From CAZJFC01 sp964545245 (lineage in GTDB: Bacteria; Pseudomonadota; Alphaproteobacteria; Rickettsiales; 21-14-0-20-44-7): a stretch of 12,955 bases of DNA. Position numbers and translations under genes: made by a program. The stretch is from contig CAZJFC010000051.1 of assembly GCA_964545245.1 (NCBI GenBank), positions 1 to 12,955 on the forward strand. The letters are read 5' to 3'. Positions 1 through 6,080 of this stretch are shown here, piece after piece (the stretch's first letter is position 1; every line of letters starts with the position of its first letter). The notes beneath the pieces were generated by a model, which saw only the letters and a program-made list of their open reading frames with translations, ran no database searches and was not told where the DNA came from.

Positions 1-386
1 GCCAGTTTTCAGTATGCCCCCACCCCGACCCTCCCCCGCAAGCGGGAGAGGGGGAGTGACCTGTTCCCTGTCACCTGAAAAAGGCGCAGCAATCCCTGTT
101 GCCTAGTGCCTATAGCCTAGCGTCTATAAAAATCACTCACGATGTCAAATATCAGGGGCGGGTTACCCCGTTGCCCCATCCCGGACCCCTTGTTTTTTCA
201 TGTCACGCGCCTAGGATTAATCATATCAGTTTAGCGATATATCATAACTATACCACTAAGAGATGTGCGATGTCAAGGTTTTTCTTGTCATGCAAAACGT
301 AGCAAATTCAATATGTTATGAAATTATTACATGTTATTTTGCAGTGGCTTGTGTAAGATTCCCGCCTACGCGGGAATAACAGCACA

Positions 387-462
387 GCGTCATTGCGAGG
401 CTTTGCCGAAGCAATCCAGAAAACTGGATCGCCACGCCTTCTCACGAAGGCTCGCGATGACG
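387..462. repeat. Dispersed palindromic element, copy A (76 bp)
   Basis: The element starts GCGTCATTGCGAGG and ends CTCGCGATGACG, which are inverted copies of each other. The centre is a second inverted pair, AATCCAG facing CTGGAT. The same ends and centre recur at 5803-5881, so this is a family of small elements. There is no coding capacity. It resembles REP- or RPE-type palindromes of repeat-rich alphaproteobacteria, but its family name is not known to me. Confidence 0.8.
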
Positions 463-519
463 TGTAGAAGAAGGAGCGAGGCAGGAGCCGTGAAGGGGGT
501 AAGGTGCCGGGAGAGTGGG

Positions 520-564
520 AGTGACAGTGTCAGTGGGAGAAAAACTGACACTCACACTGTCACT
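520..564. repeat. Long palindrome downstream of grxC
   Basis: The arms AGTGACAGTGTCAGT (520-534) and, on the other side, ACTGACAC plus ACACTGTCACT (544-564) are complementary apart from a short duplication in the right arm. Read on the minus strand, the transcript leaving grxC would meet this hairpin about 30 nt after its stop codon, so it could end or protect that transcript. The U-rich stretch is in the loop rather than after the stem, so it is not a textbook terminator. Confidence 0.55.
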
Positions 565-593
565 GACACTACAGCACGGGGGCAACCAAAAAA

Positions 594-851
594 TCACGCC
601 GCGAGCAGCTTATCAAGCTCGCCTTTATGGTTGAGCAGGTTAAGGTCATCGAAGCCGCCGACATGGGTTTCGTTGATGAAAATCTGCGGGACGGTGGTGC
701 GTCCGTTTGATTTACCGAGCATTTCATCGAGCAGCGCCTTGTCGTTGGTTACGTCGATTTCCCTGAATTTTTGCCCCTTGATCTCAAGCAGGGTCTTGGC
801 CTTGGTGCAGTAAGGGCAATAATCCTTTGTGTAAATAATGATGTCAGCCAT
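594..851 (-). CDS. grxC: Glutaredoxin 3 (GrxC type)
   Basis: A small dithiol redox protein of 85 residues, the usual length for bacterial glutaredoxin 3. It reduces disulfides and mixed glutathione disulfides in the cytoplasm, using glutathione. The CPYC active site is at residues 12-15 near the N-terminus, the cis-proline motif TVPQIF at 53-58 and the glutathione-binding GGFDDL at 65-70, all in the expected order of one thioredoxin fold. The start is well supported by an AGGAGG ribosome site 4 nt upstream of ATG. It is divergent from purH, with 48 bp between the two start codons. A palindrome lies about 30 nt beyond its stop. Nothing about the protein looks unusual. Confidence 0.95.
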   Translation of the reverse strand: MADIIIYTKDYCPYCTKAKTLLEIKGQKFREIDVTNDKALLDEMLGKSNGRTTVPQIFINETHVGGFDDLNLLNHKGELDKLLAA

Positions 852-899
852 AAATCCTCCTGTTGAAACTTAGCTTATACTGTAATAGATAATGCGGCC

Positions 900-2420
900 A
901 TGATTAAAATCAAGACAGCATTAATTTCAGTTACCGATAAAACCGGTATTGTTGAGTTCGCAGCCTTCCTTGCCGAACATGGCGTGAAGCTGGTCTCGAC
1001 AGGTGGAACAGCGAAGAAGCTTCAGGATGAGGGCATTCCCGTCACCGATATTTCGGAAGTCACCGGCTTCCCGGAAATCATGGATGGGCGCGTGAAAACC
1101 CTGCACCCGAAAGTGCATGGCGGGTTGCTTGCGGTGCGTGATAACAAGGAGCATATACAGGCGATGCAGCTCCACGAGATCAATGAAATCGATATGGTTA
1201 TCGTGAACCTTTACGAATTCGAGAAAACCGTGGCCGGCGGCGCAGGATTTGACGAAGTGATTGAGAATATCGATATCGGCGGGCCTTCGATGATTCGTTC
1301 CGCCGCCAAAAACCATAAATTCGTCGCGGTGGTGACTGACCCGGCGGATTATGACGACCTCAAAAAAGAACTGAAAGAATCCGGCATGCACCTTGAGCAG
1401 GACAGGCTCAAAAACCTTGCGGTGAAAGCTTTTGCGCGCACTGCCGCCTATGACGGCGCAATCGCCAACTGGATATCGGGCCGCAAATTCCCGAACAATA
1501 TCAGCATCAACGGCAAAATCCGGCAGGATCTGCGCTATGGCGAAAACCCGCATCAGGAAGCCGCGTTTTATGTGACTGACCCGGATGTTCCCGGCGTGGC
1601 GACTGCCGAGCAATTGCAGGGCAAGGAGCTTAGCTATAACAACATCAACGATACTGACGCGGCGTTTTTGCTGGTCTCCGAATTCGCGGAGTCTGCGGCG
1701 GCGATCATCAAGCACGCAAACCCGTGCGGAGTGGCTATCGGCGCGAACCTTGCCGAGGCATACCGCAAGGCGCTGGCGGCTGACCCGGTTTCCGCATTCG
1801 GCGGCATAATCGCGCTAAACCGCGAGATCGACGCTGAAACCGCCGGGGAAATTTCAAAACTTTTCGCGGAGGTCATCATTGCCCCGCAGATTTCCGGCGC
1901 AGCGAAAGAGATTTTCGCGAAGAAAAAAAACCTGCGCGTACTTATAACCCACGCAACCACTGAGCCACGCAACCACGTATCTTATAAATCAGTATCCGGC
2001 GGCCTGCTGGTGCAGGATTTGGATAATGCCAACATCAGTGAGGCGGATTTGAAACTGGTGAGCAAGCGCGAGCCGACCGCCGAAGAACTCAAGGATTTGC
2101 TGTTTGCGTTCAAGGTGGTGAAGCATGTTAAATCGAACGCGATCGTGACTGCGAAAAACCAGACTTCAACGGGCATCGGGGCAGGGCAGATGAACCGCGT
2201 GGGCAGCGTTGCGCTCGCCACCGCGAATGATGTGAAAGGCCATGCGCTTGCCTCGGACGCGTTCTTCCCGTTTGCCGACGGCGTTGAAACTGCGGCGAAA
2301 GCGGGCATTACCGCAATAATCCATCCCGGCGGCTCCGTGCGTGACGGGGAAGTTTTCGCGGCGGCGGATGCGAATGATATCGCGATGGTAGTCACCGGAA
2401 CGCGGGTGTTCAGGCATTAG
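900..2420 (+). CDS. purH: Bifunctional AICAR transformylase / IMP cyclohydrolase PurH
   Basis: Catalyses the last two steps of de novo purine synthesis: formylation of AICAR with 10-formyl-THF, then ring closure to IMP. At 506 residues it is close to full length for the family. The N-terminal MGS-like cyclohydrolase domain (about 1-145) has the LVSTGGT loop and DGRVKTLHPKVHGG at 62-75. The C-terminal transformylase domain contains RYGENPHQ, the catalytic Lys-His pair at 271-272 in KHANPCG, SAFGG, and GGLLVQD. The ATG at 900 is chosen because MIKIKTALISVTDKTG matches the usual N-terminus. Its ribosome site is weak. A TATACT hexamer at 876-881 could be a -10, but I see no good -35. Residues 350-361, in a surface loop, are encoded by two copies of a 12-bp repeat also found at 7741-7752 (see repeat entry). 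Confidence 0.97.
   Translation: MIKIKTALISVTDKTGIVEFAAFLAEHGVKLVSTGGTAKKLQDEGIPVTDISEVTGFPEIMDGRVKTLHPKVHGGLLAVRDNKEHIQAMQLHEINEIDMVIVNLYEFEKTVAGGAGFDEVIENIDIGGPSMIRSAAKNHKFVAVVTDPADYDDLKKELKESGMHLEQDRLKNLAVKAFARTAAYDGAIANWISGRKFPNNISINGKIRQDLRYGENPHQEAAFYVTDPDVPGVATAEQLQGKELSYNNINDTDAAFLLVSEFAESAAAIIKHANPCGVAIGANLAEAYRKALAADPVSAFGGIIALNREIDAETAGEISKLFAEVIIAPQISGAAKEIFAKKKNLRVLITHATTEPRNHVSYKSVSGGLLVQDLDNANISEADLKLVSKREPTAEELKDLLFAFKVVKHVKSNAIVTAKNQTSTGIGAGQMNRVGSVALATANDVKGHALASDAFFPFADGVETAAKAGITAIIHPGGSVRDGEVFAAADANDIAMVVTGTRVFRH
1949..1976 (+). repeat. Repeat motif inside purH (two copies of a 12-mer)
   Basis: CCACGCAACCAC occurs at 1949-1960 and again at 1965-1976, separated by 4 nt. 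The identical 12-mer is at 7741-7752 in the palindrome between phoB and cobB. Within purH it is read in frame as the residues around HATTEPRNHV. In E. coli PurH, recalled from memory, the segment between RVL and GGLLVQD has the same length (18 residues), so this is repeat-like sequence occupying a variable loop rather than a length-adding insertion. Confidence 0.6.
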
Positions 2421-2437
2421 AGCCTTTCTCATTATAC

Positions 2438-2476
2438 CGTCATTGCGAGGAAGGCGGAGCCTGACGGCAATGGAAT
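2438..2476. repeat. Palindromic element fragment, copy C
   Basis: Begins CGTCATTGCGAGG like the elements at 387 and 5803, but continues GAAGGCGGAGCC and closes with CAATGG. It is therefore a shorter, diverged relative or half-element. It lies 17 bp after the purH stop codon. Confidence 0.6.
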
Positions 2477-2510
2477 TTCAGAACTCCGGAACATCGGAAT
2501 CCCGGAAATC

Positions 2511-2565
2511 CGAGGTTCCATCCCCTGCACCTCACCCCGGCCCTCTCCTGATAGGAGAGGGAGCG
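2511..2565. repeat. 55-bp repeat, left copy
   Basis: A 55-bp unit starting CGAGGTTCCAT and ending GGAGAGGGAGCG, with an internal hairpin CCCTCTCCTGATAGGAGAGGG. A second copy at 2643-2697 differs at only two positions. Between the copies lie a CTCCTCCC/GGGAGGAG hairpin (2573-2591) and GATGTTCCGA-type tracts. The 13-mer GGAACATCGGAAT at 2488-2500 is the exact inverse of 2623-2635, so the block is a nest of direct and inverted repeats. The whole 2421-2740 gap between the convergent purH and gapR genes holds nothing but such repeats. Confidence 0.85.
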
Positions 2566-2642
2566 CAAAGCCCTCCTCCCTGAGGGAGGAGTTGGAGGAG
2601 GGTTAATTTCTGATGTTCCGAAATTCCGATGTTCCGAGGTTC

Positions 2643-2697
2643 CGAGGTTCCATTCCCTGCACCTCACCCCAGCCCTCTCCTGATAGGAGAGGGAGCG
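2643..2697. repeat. 55-bp repeat, right copy
   Basis: Matches 2511-2565 at 53 of 55 positions by eye, in the same orientation. The two differences are C to T in the TTCCATCCC part and G to A in CACCCCGGCC. The near identity suggests recent duplication or gene conversion. Confidence 0.85.
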
Positions 2698-2703
2698 ATT
2701 GTC

Positions 2704-2722
2704 TCCCCTCCTATCAGGAGGG
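2704..2722. terminator. GC-rich hairpin between convergent genes, possible terminator
   Basis: CCCCTCCT-ATC-AGGAGGGG forms an 8-bp stem with a 3-nt loop, 18 bp from the gapR stop codon. There is no clear T-run on either strand, so it may simply be another palindromic repeat. No better terminator candidate was seen for either purH or gapR. Confidence 0.3.
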
Positions 2723-2740
2723 GATGGGGGAGGTGATGGC

Positions 2741-3013
2741 TTAAGCGGCTTCTTTTTTCTCGAATTCAGGGATCATTCCGAGGGCGGCTTTGTAAATGTC
2801 GATAAGCGTTTCCATTTCCTCGCGCTCGGATTCTTCCATTTTGCGTAAGGATATGATTTTACGCACGATTTTGGAGTCAAAGCCATTGGCTTTTGCTTCC
2901 GCATATACGTCTTTAATATCGTCCGCTATACCTTTTTTATCTTCTTCAAGGCGCTCGATGCGCTGGATATATTGTTGCAGTTGATCGCCTGCGATACCAC
3001 CTATGTTTGGCAT
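2741..3013 (-). CDS. gapR: GapR-family nucleoid-associated protein (DUF2312/UPF0335)
   Basis: A 90-residue protein with the conserved core of the DUF2312 family: a long N-terminal helix (QLQQYIQRIERLEEDKK, about 12-28), then ADDIKDVYAEAKANGFD and KIISLRKM. In Caulobacter, GapR is a small coiled-coil protein that binds AT-rich, overtwisted DNA ahead of polymerases and supports chromosome replication and segregation. The family is nearly confined to Alphaproteobacteria, which makes this a good lineage marker. The ATG at 3013 has AAGGA 7 nt upstream. It begins 17 nt after the hydrolase stop on the same strand and is probably co-transcribed with it. Length and sequence look intact. Function is inferred from family membership. 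Confidence 0.93.
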   Translation of the reverse strand: MPNIGGIAGDQLQQYIQRIERLEEDKKGIADDIKDVYAEAKANGFDSKIVRKIISLRKMEESEREEMETLIDIYKAALGMIPEFEKKEAA

Positions 3014-3030
3014 AATTTAGTCCTTCTTGT

Positions 3031-3996
3031 TTAGAGTTTCTTTTCAAATATCCCGTATGCGCCGAATCTATCATGGAACCCTTGGGAGTCAAGCCCTGTC
3101 TTGCTTTTTAGCGAATATTTCCTGAGGAACTCCAGCGAGATTTCGCAGGTCATCTTCATCACGCTGACGTCTTTCGCGGAGAATTTGTTCTGCCTGCGCT
3201 GGGCGGCGAAAACCATGTGGTCGGCATCGTTGAAAATCATCAGATACTGGCCGCCATGCGAAATATGGTCGAACGGGATGCGGCGCTGTATCGGCTCAAA
3301 AAAACCGAACGGGCTGTCGTCATGCTTGCCGGTGATGTGCAGGATGGGGATGTTGATACCCCCGTATGCTGCCTCAAAATTATCGTTCACCGCGTGCGGG
3401 CTCATGGCGATGGCGCAGGTTATGCGGTTGTCTTTGAGCACCCCCCTTAAATCCCCCCTCATAGGGGGGATAGTATCAAAAGTTTCATCCCCCCTCATAG
3501 GGGGGAGAGGGTCAAAAGGTAAATCCCCCCTCATAGGGGGGAAAGAGTTAAGAGATTCATCCCCCCTATGAGGGGGGAAAGAGGGGGGTGCAAACTTAGG
3601 AGGTTGCCCCGCCAGCACCAGCGTTGTGTAAGAGCCGAAAGAATGCCCGGCCATGATATATTCATCAAGCGCAAAATGGTCGGCCACAAAGCGCACATCG
3701 AGCGGCGGGTTTATGTAATTCTCCGGGTGCGATGCGGCTTCCTTCAAAACCTGGAACGGACGGCGGTCTTTCAGCAGCGTGTCGTCAATCCCGATATGGG
3801 TGGGGTGGTGGCAGGTGAAGCCATGCGCGGCGAGGAATTCGGCGTAATATTGGTAACTATCGCGCGAGCCGCCCAGACCATGCGAGAAAATCACGGTTTT
3901 GCCGTTATCCGCGCCCTCTTTGGGGTGGTAGGTTTTCAGCGGGATTTCGCGGCTGCGGGTGGTGTCGGTGAGTGTGTGGTATTCGGATTTTATCAT
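3031..3996 (-). CDS. Alpha/beta hydrolase, dienelactone hydrolase-like, with in-frame repeat array
   Basis: A 321-residue predicted cytoplasmic esterase-type enzyme; the substrate is unknown. The fold is shown by the oxyanion-region SHGLGGS near residue 40 and the nucleophile elbow GHSFGS, with Ser119. Asp226 or Asp227 follows in ITGKHDDSP, and His260 in DADHMVF, giving a complete Ser-Asp-His triad. It resembles predicted dienelactone hydrolases or PAF-acetylhydrolase-like proteins. Residues about 136-186 are unrelated to the fold. They are encoded by a palindromic array (3439-3590) giving a 12-residue repeat with PPMRGD or PPHRGD at its core, inserted between the nucleophile helix and the strand AIAMSPHA. 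The frame stays open, so the protein may still fold with a surface loop. No signal peptide is seen. It lies 22 nt downstream of the leuA stop as assembled. The ribosome site is weak. Confidence 0.85.
   Translation of the reverse strand: MIKSEYHTLTDTTRSREIPLKTYHPKEGADNGKTVIFSHGLGGSRDSYQYYAEFLAAHGFTCHHPTHIGIDDTLLKDRRPFQVLKEAASHPENYINPPLDVRFVADHFALDEYIMAGHSFGSYTTLVLAGQPPKFAPPSFPPHRGDESLNSFPPMRGDLPFDPLPPMRGDETFDTIPPMRGDLRGVLKDNRITCAIAMSPHAVNDNFEAAYGGINIPILHITGKHDDSPFGFFEPIQRRIPFDHISHGGQYLMIFNDADHMVFAAQRRQNKFSAKDVSVMKMTCEISLEFLRKYSLKSKTGLDSQGFHDRFGAYGIFEKKL
3439..3590. repeat. MITE-like palindromic array with exact 36-bp period, inside the hydrolase gene
   Basis: Four copies of a 20-bp palindrome, ATCCCCCCTCATAGGGGGGA, begin at 3451, 3487, 3523 and 3559, exactly 36 bp apart. 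The fourth has its centre inverted (CTATGAG). The 16-bp stretches between copies are related to one another (TCAAAAG, TTAAGAG). The block is bounded by CACCCCCCTT at 3439 and its near-inverse GAGGGGGGTG ending at 3590, giving terminal inverted repeats of about 30 bp. A 36-bp period equals 12 codons, so the host frame is preserved. It is not a CRISPR array because the spacers are not unique and the region is translated. Confidence 0.85.
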
Positions 3997-4018
3997 GTTG
4001 CATTTAGCCAGATGCTGG

Positions 4019-5598
4019 TTACTTTTCNNNNNNNNNNTTTTCGTCCAAACGGTTCAGCGCGCTGATGTAAGCCTTCGCTGAAGCAACCAGTGTGTCGACA
4101 TCGGCGGCGGTTCCGCTTATTACCCGGCCTGACTTGGTTTCGAGGCGGACGGTGACTTCAGCCTGCGCGTCGGTTCCTTGCGTGACGGCGTGTACCTGAT
4201 AGAGTTTCAGCCTGCCTTTCTCGCCGCAGATTTTCTTGATGGCTTTGAACACTGCGTCAACCGGGCCGTTGCCCTCGGTGGAGGCGGATTTTTCCTTGCC
4301 TTTCACCAGCAGGGTGAGGTCGGCCTTTTGCTCTTCGGAGCCGCAGACGACTTTCAGCGATTTGAACTGGATGTCTTCGTTATGTTCGATATCGGTGTTT
4401 TTTTCGATGATGGCGATTATGTCCTCGTCATAAATCTCTTTTTTCTTGTCGGCGAGGTCTTTGAACTTGTTGAACGCGTCATTCAGCGAATTATCGCCAA
4501 GGCCGTAACCCAGCGATTTCAGCTTCGCCTTGAAGGCGTGGCGGCCTGAAAGCTTGCCCAGCGGCAGCGAGTTGCGCTCAAGGCCGATGGATTTCGGGCT
4601 CATTATCTCATAGGTTTCCGGGTTTTCGAGCACGCCGTGCTGGTGGATGCCGGATTCATGCGCGAAAGCATTTTTGCCCACGATCGCCTTGTTATTCTGG
4701 ATCAGCAACCCGGTGAAGTTGGAAACCTGCCGTGAAAGCCTTGCGATATGCTCGGTTTTCACGTTCATTTTATAGGGCAGGAAATCGTTGCGGGTCTTGA
4801 TGGCCATCACGACTTCTTCCAGCGCGGTGTTGCCCGCGCGTTCGCCGATGCCGTTGATGGTGCATTCAATCTGCCGCGCCCCGGCTTTGATGGCGGCAAG
4901 CGAGTAAAAGATCTGCTTCTCGCCGACTTCGAACGGGCGGAAGGACGTCATTACCGAAGGCGGAACCACTTCAATGCCCAGGCGATTGNNNNNNNNNNGA
5001 TGGCTTTGTCGATATTCGGGACGTTGTTTTTGATTTTCGCGATCAGCGCCGCATATTCCTCCGGGATGGCATAACCCACGGTATCCGGGATATTCACCGT
5101 AGTCGCGCCATATCTGATTGCGGTTTCGATTGCTTTCAGCAGGAAGTCATGCTCCGAGCGTGTCGCGTCCATCGCGCTCCACTCGATGTTATCGGTATAT
5201 TTTTTGGCGCGGGTGACGATTTTTTTAATCGCGGCCAGAACCTCGTCCTTGGTCATCTTGAACTGGTATTTAAGATGGATGTCGGAAGTGGAAATGAAGG
5301 TGTGGATACGCGGGTTCTTCGCGGGTTTGAGCGCTTCGCCAGCCGCGTCGATATCCGGTTCGCGGTGGCGGGCGAGGCTGCAAACCTGCGCGAATTTGGT
5401 GTGGCGGGCGATTTCATTCACCGCCTGAAAATCCCCGCGTGAGGAGGCTGCGAAACCGGCTTCGATAACGTCCACCTGCATGTGGTCGAGGTTTTCGGCA
5501 ACCGCGATTTTTTCCTCGACGGTCATGGAGCCGCCGGCGGATTGCTCGCCATCGCGCAAGGTGGTATCAAAAATGATGATCTGTTCTTTTTTGGACAT
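4019..5598 (-). CDS. leuA: 2-isopropylmalate synthase LeuA (interrupted by two assembly gaps)
   Basis: The first committed enzyme of leucine synthesis, condensing 2-oxoisovalerate with acetyl-CoA. The N-terminal part (5598 down to 4999) has the DRE-TIM metallolyase motif TTLRDGEQ at residues 12-19 (Arg15, Asp16) and runs to VPNIDKAI. The rest (4987 down) resumes at NRLGIEV, continues with LAAIKAGARQIE, NGIGERAGN, HESGIHQHG and EGNGPVDAVF, and ends with the C-terminal leucine-binding regulatory domain. The two parts are in different frames only because of the 10-N gap, which falls where the metal-binding HxH should be. Between NRLGIEV and SLAAIKAG are about 19 more residues than in E. coli LeuA (see findings). 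A second gap hides the last codons; the TAA at 4019-4021 is the stop only if that gap is really 10 nt. Total length fits a class of about 520-540 residues. Confidence 0.93.
4028..4037. other. Assembly gap (10 N) near the leuA 3' end
   Basis: Ten undetermined bases after RLDEK of LeuA. The identical length of both gaps in the window suggests a placeholder rather than a measured size. The true LeuA C-terminus and its spacing from the hydrolase gene are therefore uncertain. Confidence 0.98.
4989..4998. other. Assembly gap (10 N) inside leuA
   Basis: Ten undetermined bases between DKAI and NRLGIEV of LeuA. Family alignment predicts about six residues here (I-S-V-H-x-H, 18 nt, the last base of which is present), so about 17 nt are missing rather than 10. 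This also explains the apparent frame change. Confidence 0.98.
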
Positions 5599-5616
5599 AG
5601 GATGTGTGTGATTTAA

Positions 5617-5715
5617 ATGATTAAGTAAAACTCGAACGGGAAAACCCAGGGGCTATGCATATAGGCCTGGGAAGGTGCTAAGTCGCAGTTGCGCTGGGTT
5701 ATGGTGCTTAATCAT
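5617..5715 (-). promoter_or_regulatory. Structured leuA leader with competing hairpins (candidate attenuator)
   Basis: Read on the minus strand from the predicted start at 5715, the leader begins ATGATTAAG (5715-5707), exactly complementary to CTTAATCAT at 5625-5617. Inside, CCCAGG (5671-5666) pairs with CCTGGG (5650-5645), extended by CTAT/ATAG, and is followed by TTTT, like a terminator. The 3' arm can instead pair with the earlier AACCCAG (5700-5694) through CTGGGTT (5649-5643), so the two hairpins exclude each other. A 20-codon open frame, 5715-5653, starts at the predicted first base of the RNA and contains three leucine codons, but no leucine run. Attenuation of leuA is inferred, not shown. 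Confidence 0.4.
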
Positions 5716-5721
5716 AAGGTG

Positions 5722-5750
5722 TTTATAGGCAGTTTTTCCTTAAGAGTCAA
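5722..5750 (-). promoter_or_regulatory. Sigma70-type promoter of leuA
   Basis: On the minus strand, TTGACT (5750-5745) is followed by a 17-bp spacer and TATAAA (5727-5722). This is close to consensus with ideal spacing. The expected start is near 5715, 117 nt upstream of the leuA ATG. Confidence 0.7.
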
Positions 5751-5802
5751 CAGTTACGCCGCAAGTGGCACTCCATTACAAATAAGAGATTTATATACTT
5801 GA

Positions 5803-5881
5803 GCGTCATTGCGAGGAGGCAACGCCGACGAAGCAATCCAGACTGGATTGCCGCGCTCACGTTGTTCGCTCGCAATGACGC
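5803..5881. repeat. Dispersed palindromic element, copy B (79 bp)
   Basis: Ends GCGTCATTGCGAG and CTCGCAATGACGC are a perfect 13-bp inverted repeat. The centre CAATCCAG-A-CTGGATTG is a perfect 8-bp inverted pair. It shares ends and centre with 387-462. It sits between the leuA promoter and the leader of the downstream OmpA-family gene and has no coding capacity. Confidence 0.85.
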
Positions 5882-5889
5882 ATTAGGGC

Positions 5890-5983
5890 TGGTTATGTAT
5901 ATAAATCCCATACTCCGCCCTGTGTCGCAGCATGGAGCGGAGGTAACATAGTTGTTTCTGCGGGATTGCTTTCCGCAGTTTTT
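5890..5983 (+). ncRNA. Possible small RNA or 5' leader ending in a terminator
   Basis: The segment contains a stem CTCCGC (5913-5918) with GCGGAG (5937-5942), extended inside by imperfect CCTG/CATGG pairing and outside by TATGT/ACATA. A terminator-like hairpin follows. No promoter is clear and no known RNA family is recognised. It could equally be an untranslated leader of the OmpA-family gene at 6081. Confidence 0.2.
5958..5983 (+). terminator. Intrinsic terminator-like hairpin upstream of the OmpA-family gene
   Basis: CTGCGG, a 9-nt loop, CCGCAG, then TTTTT. There is no gene on the plus strand upstream for it to end. CCGCA (5973-5977) can instead pair with TGCGG (6004-6008), which precedes a T-rich run at 6009-6020, so two alternative terminator-like structures exist before the gene. 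Confidence 0.45.
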
Positions 5984-6080
5984 CTGTGCCCCGTGCGGGA
6001 AATTGCGGTTTTTTCTTTTTAAGAAGGGTGGATATGCTAATATCCGGCTTCGATTATAACCAGTTAACCTGCGGGGAAAC

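Larger units (their letters stand above)
1..593. other. Repeat-rich intergenic region, no convincing gene
   Basis: No reading frame here looks like a protein: the longest open frames run through palindromic repeats and match no family I recognise. A GC-rich palindrome lies at about 28-56, of the same CACCCC-GGCCCTC type as the repeats at 2511-2697. Positions 105-126 hold short imperfect CCTAG/CTATA repeats. The stretch 190-350 is AT-rich with no feature I can name. A half-element GATTCCCGCC-TACG-CGGGAAT lies at about 358-377, followed by the palindromic elements listed separately at 387-462 and 520-564. No tRNA or rRNA was recognised. Confidence 0.6.

Noticed and set aside
99..302. 67-codon plus-strand open frame
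   Set aside because: No family resemblance, no ribosome site, and it begins in a repetitive stretch.
331..813. 160-codon plus-strand open frame
   Set aside because: It runs through two palindromic repeats and antisense over grxC; its composition is not protein-like.
927..1715. 262-codon open frame antisense to purH
   Set aside because: Shadow of a strongly supported purH; the amino-acid make-up is typical of antisense frames.
3451..3579. CRISPR-like array (20-bp repeats, 16-bp spacers)
   Set aside because: Spacers resemble one another, the repeats are near-perfect palindromes, the block is in frame in a hydrolase, and no cas gene is near.
4951..5598. leuA N-terminal piece as a separate gene ending in a different tail
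   Set aside because: The tail after the gap is an out-of-frame reading caused by the arbitrary 10-N length.
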